NCBI RefSeq assembly: GCF_042662125.1
Contig: NZ_JBHSXL010000001.1
Location: 62,001 to 126,000 of the forward strand
DNA: 64,000 bases
Direction of reading: 5' to 3'
Source of the DNA: Halopenitus salinus
GTDB lineage: Archaea > Halobacteriota > Halobacteria > Halobacteriales > Haloferacaceae
Position 1 is the first letter of the stretch. Every line of letters starts with the position of its first letter. Position numbers and translations under genes: made by a program. Shown here piece after piece: positions 50,736-61,280 of the stretch. Below the pieces are notes generated by a model that saw only the letters and a program-made list of their open reading frames with translations, was not told the DNA's origin and made no database searches.

Positions 50736-52160
50736 ATGAGTTCAGAAGATCTACAAGACACGGACACCGAAGCCCGCTTCGAGTTCAAGAAGGAACAGAA
50801 GTCGGCGTTCCAGGCGGACAAGGGCCTCACCGAGGAGACCATCCGCCTCATCTCGGAGGACAAGGACGAACCGGAGTGGATGCTGCAGCGGCGCCTCCGC
50901 GCGCTCGAGCAGTTCCAGGAGATGCCGATGCCGACTGACTGGCCCGGCCAGCCCGACCTCTCGGAGGTCGACGTCGACGAGATCGTCCCGTACATCCGCC
51001 CGGACGTGGAGACGCGGGCGGGCGTCGACGACTGGACGGAGCTCCCGGACGAGATCAAGGACACCTTCGACAAGCTCGGCATTCCGGAGGCCGAAAAGAA
51101 CGCGCTCTCCGGCGTCGGCGCGCAGTACGAATCGGAGGTCGTCTACCAGAACATGCGCGAGAAGTGGGAGGACAAGGGGGTCATCTTCTGCAACATGGAC
51201 GAGGCCGTCCAGGAGCACGAGGACCTCGTTCGCGACTACTTCATGACGAAGTGTGTCCCCCCGAGCGACAACAAGTTCGCCGCGCTCCACGGCGCGATCT
51301 GGTCGGGCGGCTCGTTCGTCTACGTGCCCGAGGACACGACCGTCGACATGCCCGTCCAGGCGTACTTCCGGATGAACTCCGAGGGGATGGGCCAGTTCGA
51401 GCACACGCTCATCATCGCCGAGGAGGGCTCGGAGGTCCACTACATCGAGGGCTGTTCGGCGCCGAAGTACTCGGCGTTCAACCTCCACTCCGGCGGCGTC
51501 GAGGTGTTCGTCGGCGAGGACGCCCACGTCCAGTACTCGACCGTCCAGAACTGGTCGAAGAACACGTACAACCTCAACACGAAGCGCGCAATCGTCGAGG
51601 AGAACGGCCGCATGGAGTGGATCTCGGGCTCGATGGGCTCGAAGGCCACCATGCTGTACCCGTCGACGATCCTCAAGGGTCGCGGCGCCTCCGACAACCA
51701 CATCACCATCGCCTTCGCGGGCGAGGGCCAGGACATCGACACCGGCGCGAAGGTGTACCACAACGCGCCGAACACGAAGTCGACCATCGAGTCGAAGTCG
51801 ATCGCCAAGGACGGCGGCCGCACGAACTACCGCGGGCTCGTCCACATCGCCGACGGCGCCGAGAACTCCTCGACCGCCGTCGAGTGTGACGCGTTGATGT
51901 TCGACAACGAGTCGACCTCCGACACCATGCCGTACATGGAGATCAACGAATCGAAGGTCGACGTCGCCCACGAGGCGACCGTCGGGAAGATCGGCGACGA
52001 GGACATCTTCTACCTCCAGTCGCGCGGCCTCGACGACGACGACGCCAAGCAGATGATCGTCTCGGGCTTCATCGAGCCGATCACGGAGGAGTTGCCCATC
52101 GAGTACGCCGTCGAGTTGAATCGACTCGTCGAACTGGAGATGGAGGGGAGCCTGGGATAA
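50736..52160 (+). CDS. sufB: Fe-S cluster assembly scaffold SufB
   Basis: 474 aa. Conserved SufB blocks: GVGAQYESEVVYQN, KFAALHGAIWSGGSFVYVP, EGCSAPKYSAFNLHSGGVEV, ESKSIAKDGGRTNYRGLVHI and TMPYMEINESKVDVAHEATVGKIG, cut here into separate motifs. It contains the cysteine and histidine ligands expected of the scaffold. A catatacg element about 25-33 nt upstream gives it its own promoter besides that of sufC. The stop overlaps the sufD ATG (TAATG). Confidence 0.96.
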   Translation: MSSEDLQDTDTEARFEFKKEQKSAFQADKGLTEETIRLISEDKDEPEWMLQRRLRALEQFQEMPMPTDWPGQPDLSEVDVDEIVPYIRPDVETRAGVDDWTELPDEIKDTFDKLGIPEAEKNALSGVGAQYESEVVYQNMREKWEDKGVIFCNMDEAVQEHEDLVRDYFMTKCVPPSDNKFAALHGAIWSGGSFVYVPEDTTVDMPVQAYFRMNSEGMGQFEHTLIIAEEGSEVHYIEGCSAPKYSAFNLHSGGVEVFVGEDAHVQYSTVQNWSKNTYNLNTKRAIVEENGRMEWISGSMGSKATMLYPSTILKGRGASDNHITIAFAGEGQDIDTGAKVYHNAPNTKSTIESKSIAKDGGRTNYRGLVHIADGAENSSTAVECDALMFDNESTSDTMPYMEINESKVDVAHEATVGKIGDEDIFYLQSRGLDDDDAKQMIVSGFIEPITEELPIEYAVELNRLVELEMEGSLG

Positions 52161-53368
52161 TGAGCGCGCAGCTTCCCGCCTCCCTCTCGGAGGACACGGT
52201 TCGACGGATCGCCGAGGAGCGCGACGAGCCGGAGTGGCTCCTCGAGATCCGCCTCGAGGCGCTCGCGGCGCTCGAGGGACTCGATCTCCCCGACGTCATC
52301 CAGACGCCCGGCCGTCGCTGGACGAACCTGGAGGCGCTCGAGTTCGAGTCGCTCGTCGACCCCCTCGATCAGGCCGACGTGACGGAGCGCGAGGGCGACG
52401 AGGGCGCCGTCGTACTGCCGTTCACGGAGGCGTTCGAGGAGTACGGAGACGTCATCGAGGCGAACTTCGGATCCGTGCTCGACCCGCAGGAGAACTACCT
52501 CACGGCCCTCTCGGTCGCGCTCTTCACCACGGGAACGTTCGTCTACGTGCCCGAGGGCGTCGCCGCCGAGGACGTGACGGTGCGCGCGGAGATGAACTCC
52601 CGCTCGCTGTTCAGCCAGACGCTCGTCGTCACGGAGGAGTCGTCCTCCGTCACGATCCTCGAGAGCATCGAGACGGGCGACTCCCTCGAGGGCGAGCGGT
52701 ACTTCTCGAACCTCGTGGAGGTCGCGGCCGGCGAGAACTCCCACGTCCAGTTCGGCTCGCTGCAGAACCTCGACGAGGAGACCTATACCTACTCGCTCAA
52801 ACGCGGGGACGCCGACACCTACGCCACGATCAACTGGATCGAGGGGAACCTCGGCTCCCGGCTCACGCGCTCGGACATCGAGACCGACCTCTCGGGCGAC
52901 GGGTCCGAGAGCCAGATCGTCGGCGCGTTCTTCGGCCACGACGACCAGCACTTCGACATCAACGCCCGCGTGTGGCACCAGGCCGAGAACACGACCGCCG
53001 ACCTCGTCACCCGCGGCGTGCTCGACGACGTCGCACGGTCCGTCTACGAGGGCGTCCAGGACGTCGGCGAGGACGCCTGGAACACCTCGAGCTACCAGCG
53101 TGAGAACACGCTGATGCTCTCGGACGACGCCGAGGCCGACGCGTCGCCGAAGCTGATCATCCACAACCACGACACGGAGGCGTCCCATTCCGCCACCGTC
53201 GGACAGGTCGACGCCGAGGAGCTGTTCTACATGGAGAGCCGCTCCATCGGCCCGAACACTGCCCGGAACATGCTCGTCGAGGGCTTCTTCGTGCCGGTCC
53301 TCGAGGAGATCGCGGTCGACGAGTTCCGCGACGACCTCGAGGAACTCGTCCAGGCGCGACTGGAGTAG
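52160..53368 (+). CDS. sufD: Fe-S cluster assembly protein SufD
   Basis: 402 aa. Shares the beta-helix core of SufB (NFGSVLDPQENYLTALSVAL, TFVYVPEGVAAEDVTV, NHDTEASHSATVGQVDAEELFYMESRSI in part) but lacks the SufB-specific N-terminal cysteines. Forms SufBC2D. Overlaps the sufB stop by one base. No sufS or sufU gene is nearby, so the sulfur donor is encoded elsewhere. Confidence 0.94.
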   Translation: MSAQLPASLSEDTVRRIAEERDEPEWLLEIRLEALAALEGLDLPDVIQTPGRRWTNLEALEFESLVDPLDQADVTEREGDEGAVVLPFTEAFEEYGDVIEANFGSVLDPQENYLTALSVALFTTGTFVYVPEGVAAEDVTVRAEMNSRSLFSQTLVVTEESSSVTILESIETGDSLEGERYFSNLVEVAAGENSHVQFGSLQNLDEETYTYSLKRGDADTYATINWIEGNLGSRLTRSDIETDLSGDGSESQIVGAFFGHDDQHFDINARVWHQAENTTADLVTRGVLDDVARSVYEGVQDVGEDAWNTSSYQRENTLMLSDDAEADASPKLIIHNHDTEASHSATVGQVDAEELFYMESRSIGPNTARNMLVEGFFVPVLEEIAVDEFRDDLEELVQARLE

Positions 53369-53534
53369 CCGACGATCGAACTGGCCGGCGACCCGAGGCC
53401 GGCCATCGGAGACCGCCCACGATCGCGGGCGGGACGTTTTCTCGACGGCCGGTCCGTCTTCGAGGGGAACTCCTTAAGTCGATCACCCACGGAGAACCGT
53501 GTATGCGACCGGTATCGCCGATCGGGGGTGTTCG

Positions 53535-54020
53535 ATGAGCGTCGGAAGTCGAATCGCCTCCGACGACCAGCTCGCTCGCCTCCTACAGATCGGAATCGTT
53601 CTGGAGGAGGTCGTCGAGGCGCGCGCGTACCACCACTACCGCAGCCTCGACGCTGAACTCGACGAGGAGATCGAGGAGCTGCTCGAGCACGCCGCCGAGG
53701 AGTCGGCCGAACACCGCGAGCGTCTCGAGGCGCTCATCGAGGGGCTCGACGTCGAGAGCGTGCCCTTCGAGGAGATCGAGGGGCTCGTCGAGGCCCGGTA
53801 CGGCCGGACCCAGCCCGAGGACTTCGACGGCGTGTTGTACGACGCGTTGTGCAACGAGGAGACGGCCTACAAGTTCTACGACGACCTCATCGAGGCGATC
53901 GAGGCGTCGGACGCGACGTTCGCCATCGACCGCGAGGAGCTTGTAGAGACGCTGTCGGCGATCCGCGAGGAGGAGGCCGAGGGCGTCGAGGCCGTAACCG
54001 AGATCATGGAGGAACGATGA
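53535..54020 (+). CDS. Ferritin-like / rubrerythrin-fold protein
   Basis: 161 aa, four-helix pattern with spaced Glu and ExxH-type motifs: LEEVVEARAYHHYRSL, EEIEELLEHAAEESAEHRERLE, LYDALCNEETAYKFYDDLIEA and EEAEGVEAVTEIM. This is the di-iron carboxylate fold of the ferritin-like superfamily. Iron storage or oxidation is likely given the neighbouring suf operon and DtxR gene. The ATG at 53535 has a GGGGGTG Shine-Dalgarno-like stretch; an in-frame GTG at 53499 about 25 nt after ccttaagtc is an alternative leaderless start. Confidence 0.78.
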   Translation: MSVGSRIASDDQLARLLQIGIVLEEVVEARAYHHYRSLDAELDEEIEELLEHAAEESAEHRERLEALIEGLDVESVPFEEIEGLVEARYGRTQPEDFDGVLYDALCNEETAYKFYDDLIEAIEASDATFAIDREELVETLSAIREEEAEGVEAVTEIMEER

Positions 54021-54070
54021 GGGGAGCCCACGACCGACCGACGGAGACGATCGAGGAGGACCAGCCGTGA
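54017..54070 (+). CDS. 17-codon micro-ORF linking the ferritin-like and DtxR genes
   Basis: Reads MRGAHDRPTETIEEDQP. The ATG overlaps the ferritin-like stop (ATGA) and its stop overlaps the DtxR GTG (GTGA). A ggagg motif precedes it, and a gaggagg motif inside it is correctly placed for the DtxR start. It may be a translational relay rather than a functional peptide. Confidence 0.4.
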   Translation: MRGAHDRPTETIEEDQP

Positions 54071-54498
54071 ACACCGCAGACCAGTACCTCAAGACGATCT
54101 ACCTGATCCAGAGACAGGAGGACGGACCGGCCTCGACGGGGTCGATCGCGGACGCGCTCGACGTGAGCCCCGCGAGCGCCAACGAGATGATCGGCAAACT
54201 CGAGTCCCGGGGGCTCGCCGACCACGAGAAGTACAAGGGCGTACAGCTCTCCGAGGACGGGATCGTCCGCGCCAGGGACGCGTTACAGACCTACTGCATC
54301 ATCGAGCGGTTCCTCGCGAACGTCCTCGCCGTCGAGGACTTCCGCGCGGAGGCCCGCGAACTTGAGGCCGTGATCGACGACACCGTCGCCGACCGCCTCG
54401 ATACGATCATCGACCGCAAGCCGGAGTGTCCCGACTGCTTCGACCCGGAGGCCGACGCCTGCAGCTGTCTGGAGGCGGCCTTCGAGGGCGCGGACTGA
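54067..54498 (+). CDS. DtxR-family metal-dependent transcription regulator
   Basis: 143 aa. Winged HTH: QYLKTIYLIQRQEDGPASTG, ADALDVSPASANEMIGKLES, LADHEKYKGVQLSEDG; the dimerisation/metal domain follows with IIERFLANVLAVEDFRAEA. The C-terminus carries a CPDCF and CSCLEAA cysteine cluster. It lacks the SH3 domain of full DtxR, as in SirR/IdeR-like archaeal proteins. It probably controls iron genes including the suf-ferritin block upstream. GTG start, coupled through the micro-ORF. Confidence 0.9.
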   Translation: MNTADQYLKTIYLIQRQEDGPASTGSIADALDVSPASANEMIGKLESRGLADHEKYKGVQLSEDGIVRARDALQTYCIIERFLANVLAVEDFRAEARELEAVIDDTVADRLDTIIDRKPECPDCFDPEADACSCLEAAFEGAD

Positions 54499-54598
54499 CG
54501 ACGGCGCCACGAGCCGTCGACCACGGAGCGACGACGTCCCAGGGATTCCGATCGAAACGAAATACTCACAAGGGGCACGTGCCTCGCTACGAACTGGA

Positions 54599-54672
54599 AG
54601 TCCCGTGGTGTAGCTGGCCAATCATCTGGGCCTTTGGAGCCCAGGACGGCGGTTCGAATCCGCCCGGGACTA
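54599..54672 (+). tRNA. tRNA-Gln (anticodon TTG)
   Basis: Folded by hand. The acceptor stem AGTCCCG/CGGGACT pairs fully and starts with A1-U72, the identity pair of archaeal tRNA-Gln. D loop with A14, GG and A21; anticodon stem TGGGC/GCCCA with loop CTTTGGA, so anticodon TTG; T arm GGCGG-TTCGAAT-CCGCC; discriminator A. CCA is not encoded and there is no intron. A gaaatactc element lies about 30-40 nt upstream. Confidence 0.95.
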
Positions 54673-54806
54673 CTACTCTGGCGAACCATCCGTGAGTTGC
54701 AACGATCGTCGTAGCCGATCCGCTCGGAGGAAACGTCACCACCATCGCCGTCCGACGTCGACATCCCATCGACGGGGTTTAACTCCCGTCCGACGAGACC
54801 ACCGAC

Positions 54807-55226
54807 ATGGTCGAACTACAGGCCCACCACTTCGGACTGATCGTCGAGGACCTCAAGGAATCGCTCGCCTTCTACCGGGACACGCTCGGGCTGGAGGTGG
54901 CCGCGGAGTTCACCCTCGACGGAGAGGGGATCGCGACCGCGATCGGCGTCGAGGACGTGACGGCGAAGTTCGCCCACCTGGATGCGGGCGGGGCGCGCAT
55001 CGAGCTGGTCGAGTACGAGCCGGCCGGCGAGGCCGTGCGAGCCGAGACGGTCAACCAGCTCGGATCGAAACACGCCGGCTTCGAGGTCGACGACATCGAC
55101 GCCTTCTACGAGTCGCTTCCGGAGTCGGCCGCGCCGATCGCGGAGCCGCAACGGACCCAGAGCGGATCGCGGATCATCTTCTTCGAGGACCCCGACGGGA
55201 ACCTCCTCGAAGTGGTGAGCACGTAG
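54807..55226 (+). CDS. VOC (glyoxalase/bleomycin resistance) family protein, methylmalonyl-CoA epimerase-like
   Basis: 139 aa with two beta-alpha-beta-beta-beta modules: HHFGLIVEDLKESLAFYRDTLG and HAGFEVDDIDAFYESL. Metal-ligand candidates are the first His (HHFG), the Glu in IELVEYE, the second His (KHAGFEV) and the Glu in GNLLEVV. The layout resembles methylmalonyl-CoA epimerase or lactoylglutathione lyase, but substrate is not decidable. A gtttaactc TATA-like element is about 30 nt upstream. Confidence 0.8.
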   Translation: MVELQAHHFGLIVEDLKESLAFYRDTLGLEVAAEFTLDGEGIATAIGVEDVTAKFAHLDAGGARIELVEYEPAGEAVRAETVNQLGSKHAGFEVDDIDAFYESLPESAAPIAEPQRTQSGSRIIFFEDPDGNLLEVVST

Positions 55227-55260
55227 AGCGGCAGGGTAGCGTCTCGAACAGTCAAAATTC

Positions 55261-55386
55261 GGTCGACGGATCGGAAGAGCGGTCGACGGATCGGAAGAGC
55301 GGTCGACGGATCGGAAGAGCGGTCGACGGATCGGAAGAGCGGTCGACGGATCGGAAGAGCGGTCGACGGATCGGAAGAGCGGTCGA
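55261..55386. repeat. 20-bp tandem repeat, 6.3 identical copies
   Basis: The unit ggtcgacggatcggaagagc is repeated six times without a single mismatch (55261-55380), plus six more bases. It lies between the convergent VOC and acetyl-CoA synthetase genes, so it is outside coding sequence. There are no spacers, so it is not a CRISPR array. Confidence 0.95.
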
Positions 55387-55395
55387 GCCGCCGAG

Positions 55396-57396
<2,001 letters not shown>

Positions 57397-57496
57397 TACG
57401 ATCGATGATTAACATCGCCGGCTATAAACGTATGGTACTTCCCGCGATCGCCGTCGAAATCCGACGACTGCGTCGGGGGGTTAGGGAGCCGACACC

Positions 57497-58144
57497 CTAC
57501 CCGAAGTTCTCGATCTTCGCGGCGTCGCGGTCCGCTCCGGCCGCCTCGAGGGCGGCGGTCGCCTCCTCGAGGAAGTCCGCGAACCCGTAAACGAACACCT
57601 GTTCGCCGTCGGCGCCGGTCACGACGTCGGCGACGCTCGGGGCCAGTTCGGCCGCGTCGTCCTCGAGGAGGTGAACGGTCGCGCCGCGCTCGCGAAGTGC
57701 ATCAAGCCGATCGCGGTGGGCCGGCGTCGCGTCGCGGTAGACGATGGCGACCTCGTTGCCGTCCGCCGTCGCGCGCTCGGCGATGCCGACCGCGGGGCCG
57801 ATCCCCGGACCGCCGGCGAGAACGACGACCCGCGGTTCGTCCTCGTAGTAGTCGCTCCCGAAGGGACCCTCGATCTCGAGTTCGTCACCCGGCGAGAGGG
57901 ACGCGAGGTGTTCGGAGAAGGGACCGCCCTCATCGGGATCGATGGCGACGGTCGTCTCGAAGGTCGACTCGACGTCCGGCGAGGAGAGCGTGTAGAACCG
58001 CGAGTACTCCTCGCCGTCGACGACGCCGGTGAGCTTGAGGAACTGTCCGGGTTCGGCCTCGAACCCCGCCGGGGATTCGAAGGTGATCGAAACGGTGTCG
58101 GGTCCGACCTCCTCGACGGCGGCCACGGTGACGGTCGCGTCCAT
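57497..58144 (-). CDS. Ferredoxin-NAD(P) reductase-like FAD flavoprotein
   Basis: 215 aa. FNR-type FAD-binding barrel with RFYTLSSPDVES (the RxYS/T flavin motif) and GPFGSDYY; NAD(P) domain with VVLAGGPGIGPAVGIAERA and a C-terminal VYGFADFLEEATAALE. There is no [2Fe-2S] domain. It could move electrons between NAD(P)H and ferredoxin, which would suit the adjacent ferredoxin-reducing KorAB, but that link is inference. The ATG at 58144 follows ggtttgtgtg by about 26 nt. Confidence 0.8.
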   Translation of the reverse strand: MDATVTVAAVEEVGPDTVSITFESPAGFEAEPGQFLKLTGVVDGEEYSRFYTLSSPDVESTFETTVAIDPDEGGPFSEHLASLSPGDELEIEGPFGSDYYEDEPRVVVLAGGPGIGPAVGIAERATADGNEVAIVYRDATPAHRDRLDALRERGATVHLLEDDAAELAPSVADVVTGADGEQVFVYGFADFLEEATAALEAAGADRDAAKIENFG

Positions 58145-58535
58145 ACGAACGGTTGATCGCTCACACACAAACCAGTTCCCGTCGCGGATGACCATGACTG
58201 GGGAGTCCGTTACGGATGACTTCGGCGACGGGTCCCGTCACGGACGACTTCGACGACCGGACCAGTGGGTCCACCAGTTCGAACGAAGCGGGTGGGGTCG
58301 ACGGAGCAGGTGAGGCTCGTGGGACGAGGCCATTCGACGCCCGTCGAAACCCTCGCCCGATCGCCGTCCCCGGATCGTCGAGATGTGATTGACATTCCGG
58401 GATGAATACCCATGCTAATTCGCTTTCGGGAGATTACACACCGAAATTCGGGTTATAAGTAGACGATCGTGAGGATTAGTTGTGGGTGGGCTTTCAGAAG
58501 TCTTTTGATTGGTGCAAGAGAACCACCGAAACAGA
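58145..58535. other. 391-bp divergent region upstream of korAB
   Basis: Contains a 28-bp imperfect direct repeat (about 58202-58258, gttacggatgacttcggcgac and variant), a palindrome-TATA element (58441-58460) and a second T-rich element (58503-58510). Nothing gene-like or tRNA-like is seen in between. Confidence 0.55.
58441..58460 (+). promoter_or_regulatory. Palindrome directly upstream of a TATA element, kor promoter region
   Basis: CCGAA-a-TTCGG (58441-58451) overlaps the BRE position of ggttataag (58451-58459). Initiation here would give a leader of about 55 nt to korA. A second element tcttttgatt (58501-58510) would give a leaderless korA mRNA, so two promoters are possible, one of them regulated. 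Confidence 0.5.
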
Positions 58536-60281
58536 ATGCCTGCGGACTTCAACTGGGCCATCGGCGGGGAGGCCGGCGATGGCATCGACTCGACGGGCAA
58601 GATCTTCGCCCAGGCGCTTTCACGCTCGGGTCGGCACGTCTTCACCTCGAAGGACTTCGCGTCCCGGATCCGCGGCGGCTACACCGCCTACAAGGTGCGG
58701 ACGTCGGTCGATCGTGTACAGAGCGTCGTCGACCGGCTCGACGTCCTGATCGCGTTGACGCCCCGAACGATCGAGGAGAACCGCCCGGAACTCCACGAGG
58801 GGTCGGTCATCATCTACGACGGCGAACGAACCACGATGGCCGACATCGAGATCCCGGAGGGGATGATCGGGCTCGACGTCCCGCTCAAGCGGCTCGCCGA
58901 GGAGGCTGGCGGCGCGATCATGCGGAACGTCGTCGCGCTCGGGGCCGCCTGTGAGGTCACCGACTTCCCGATCGAGAACCTCGATTCCGCGCTCGAAAAG
59001 CGGTTCGGGAACAAGGGGAAAAAGCTCGTCGAGAACAACAAGGAGGCCGCCCGCGCGGGCCAGTCGTACGTCGACGAGGAGTTCGACCACGAGTTCGACT
59101 ACGAGCTTGAGACCACCGACAACGATTACGTCCTGTTGAACGGCGACCAGGCCATCGGCATGGGCGCGATCGCCGCCGGCTGTCGGTTCTACTCCGGTTA
59201 CCCGATCACGCCCGCGACGGACGTGATGGAGTATCTGACGGGACGGATCGAGCGATACGGCGGCCACGTCGTGCAGGCGGAGGACGAGCTGTCCGCGATC
59301 AACATGGCGCTGGGCGCGGCCCGCGGCGGCGCGCGATCGATGACGGCGACCTCCGGTCCCGGGATCGACCTGATGACGGAGACGTTCGGGCTGGTCGCCA
59401 CCTCGGAGACCCCGCTCGTCATCTGTAACGTGATGCGGTCGGGACCCTCGACGGGGATGCCGACGAAACAGGAGCAGGGCGACCTGAACGGGATGTTGTA
59501 CGGCGGACACGGGGAGATCCCGCGGTTCGTCGTCGCCCCGACCACGATCGACGAGTGCTTTTGGAAGACGGTGGAGGCGTTCAACCTCGCCGAGAAGTAC
59601 CAGACGCCGGTCTACCTCACCGCCGACCTGTCGCTGGCCGTGACCGAACAGACCTTCGAGCCGGAGCGGTTCGACATGGACGACGTCGAGATCGACCGCG
59701 GCTTCGTGGTCGACGACGACTCGATCGAGGCACACCAGACCGAAAAGGAACAGTTCAAACCCCACGAGGTGACCGAGGACGGTATCTCGCCGCGAGCCTT
59801 CCCGGGCACCGACGGCGGTGCACACATGTCGACGGGGCTCGAACACGACGAACTCGGTCGTCGGACCGAGGACCAGGAGATGCGCGTCGAGCAGGTCGAC
59901 AAGCGGTCCCGGAAGGTCGACACCGCACGCGAACGGGAGGACTGGGAACCCCGTGAGTTCGGGGAGGAGAACGCGGACACCCTCGTCATCACGTGGGGCT
60001 CGAACGAGGGCGCGCTCGTCGAGGCGCTCGAGCTCCTCGAGGAGGACGGGATCGACGTCCGCGTCGTCTCGGTGCCCTACGTCTTCCCCCGGCCGGATCT
60101 GACGGAGGACGTTCGCGCGGCCGAGAACGTCATCGTCGTGGAGTGTAACGCGACCGGACAGTTCGCCGACCTGATCGAACACGACGTGCTCGAGCGGGTC
60201 GAACGCATCAACAAATACACCGGCGTGCGGTTCAAGGCCGACGAGCTCGCACGTGAGATAACGGAGACGCTGGAGGCGTAA
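58536..60281 (+). CDS. korA: 2-oxoacid:ferredoxin oxidoreductase subunit alpha (KorA type, gamma-alpha fusion)
   Basis: 581 aa. The gamma domain comes first (AIGGEAGDGIDSTGKIFAQA, FASRIRGGYTAYKVR), then the alpha domain (NGDQAIGMGAIAAGCRFYSG, YPITPATDVMEYL, TATSGPGIDLMTE). The opening matches the haloarchaeal KorA rather than PorA as I remember them, so 2-oxoglutarate is the favoured substrate. It oxidatively decarboxylates the 2-oxoacid to acyl-CoA and reduces ferredoxin in the archaeal citrate cycle. The ATG at 58536 lies 26-33 nt after tcttttgatt. Confidence 0.9.
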   Translation: MPADFNWAIGGEAGDGIDSTGKIFAQALSRSGRHVFTSKDFASRIRGGYTAYKVRTSVDRVQSVVDRLDVLIALTPRTIEENRPELHEGSVIIYDGERTTMADIEIPEGMIGLDVPLKRLAEEAGGAIMRNVVALGAACEVTDFPIENLDSALEKRFGNKGKKLVENNKEAARAGQSYVDEEFDHEFDYELETTDNDYVLLNGDQAIGMGAIAAGCRFYSGYPITPATDVMEYLTGRIERYGGHVVQAEDELSAINMALGAARGGARSMTATSGPGIDLMTETFGLVATSETPLVICNVMRSGPSTGMPTKQEQGDLNGMLYGGHGEIPRFVVAPTTIDECFWKTVEAFNLAEKYQTPVYLTADLSLAVTEQTFEPERFDMDDVEIDRGFVVDDDSIEAHQTEKEQFKPHEVTEDGISPRAFPGTDGGAHMSTGLEHDELGRRTEDQEMRVEQVDKRSRKVDTAREREDWEPREFGEENADTLVITWGSNEGALVEALELLEEDGIDVRVVSVPYVFPRPDLTEDVRAAENVIVVECNATGQFADLIEHDVLERVERINKYTGVRFKADELAREITETLEA

Positions 60282-60284
60282 TTC

Positions 60285-61148
60285 ATGAGCTCAGACGTTC
60301 GATTCACCGACTTCAAGACGGACAAACAGCCGACGTGGTGTCCGGGCTGTGGCGACTTCGGGACGATGAACGGGATGATGAAGGCCCTCGCGGAGACGGG
60401 CAACGATCCCGACAACACCTTCGTGGTCGCCGGCATCGGCTGCTCGGGCAAGATCGGCACCTACATGCGGAGCTACGCGCTCCACGGCGTCCACGGGCGC
60501 GCGCTTCCGGTCGGGACGGGAGTCAAACTCGCGCGACCCGACATCGAGGTCATGGTGGCCGGCGGCGACGGCGACGGCTACTCCATCGGCGCCGGCCACT
60601 TCGTCCACGCGGTGCGGCGGAACGTCGATATGACCTACGTGGTGATGGACAACCGGATCTACGGGCTCACGAAGGGGCAAGCCTCGCCGACCTCGCGGTC
60701 GGACTTCGAGACCTCGACGACGCCGGAGGGTCCCCAGCAGCCGCCGGTCAACCCGCACGCGCTCGCGCTGGCCTCCGGGGCGTCGTTCATCGCCCAGTCG
60801 TTCTCCTCGGACGCGATGCGCCACCAGGAGATCGTTCAGGAGGCGATCGAACACGACGGGTTCGGCTTCGTGAACGTCTACTCGCCGTGTGTCACCTTCA
60901 ACGACGTCGACACCTACGACTACTTCCGCGACTCGCTCGTCGATCTCGCGGAGACCGACCACGACCCGACCGACCGCGAGGCGGCAAAGGACGTCATCCT
61001 CGACTCCGAAAAGGAGTATCAGGGCGTCCTCTACCGCGACGACGAGTCGGTCCCCTACGGCGAGCGTCACGGCGTCGACGCCGACATGTCAGACATTCCG
61101 GACGGGGCCCCCGAGGACGCGATGGACCTCGTCCGCGAGTTCTACTGA
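60285..61148 (+). CDS. korB: 2-oxoacid:ferredoxin oxidoreductase subunit beta (KorB type)
   Basis: 287 aa. The ThDP-binding subunit carries [4Fe-4S] cysteines in TWCPGCGDFG, IGCSGKIG and, near the C-terminus, YSPCVTFN; the ThDP/Mg motif is GGDGDGYSIGAGHF with VVMDNRIYGLTKGQ. It forms the catalytic centre with KorA, whose stop is three bases upstream; the two are co-transcribed. Confidence 0.93.
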   Translation: MSSDVRFTDFKTDKQPTWCPGCGDFGTMNGMMKALAETGNDPDNTFVVAGIGCSGKIGTYMRSYALHGVHGRALPVGTGVKLARPDIEVMVAGGDGDGYSIGAGHFVHAVRRNVDMTYVVMDNRIYGLTKGQASPTSRSDFETSTTPEGPQQPPVNPHALALASGASFIAQSFSSDAMRHQEIVQEAIEHDGFGFVNVYSPCVTFNDVDTYDYFRDSLVDLAETDHDPTDREAAKDVILDSEKEYQGVLYRDDESVPYGERHGVDADMSDIPDGAPEDAMDLVREFY

Positions 61149-61280
61149 AGCGCGGCCGGTTCAGCCCGGTTCGAAAACGACCGCTTCATCCCTCGTTTCG
61201 ACCGCCTCGAAGGGACGGAATTCGCCGGAGGAACGAGGCGTATCAACAACACTCATTAGCGATACGGGACACGTTCGGGT

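Noticed and set aside
55261..55386. CRISPR array
   Set aside because: The 20-bp copies are directly adjacent with no spacers, there is no leader, and no cas genes are present.
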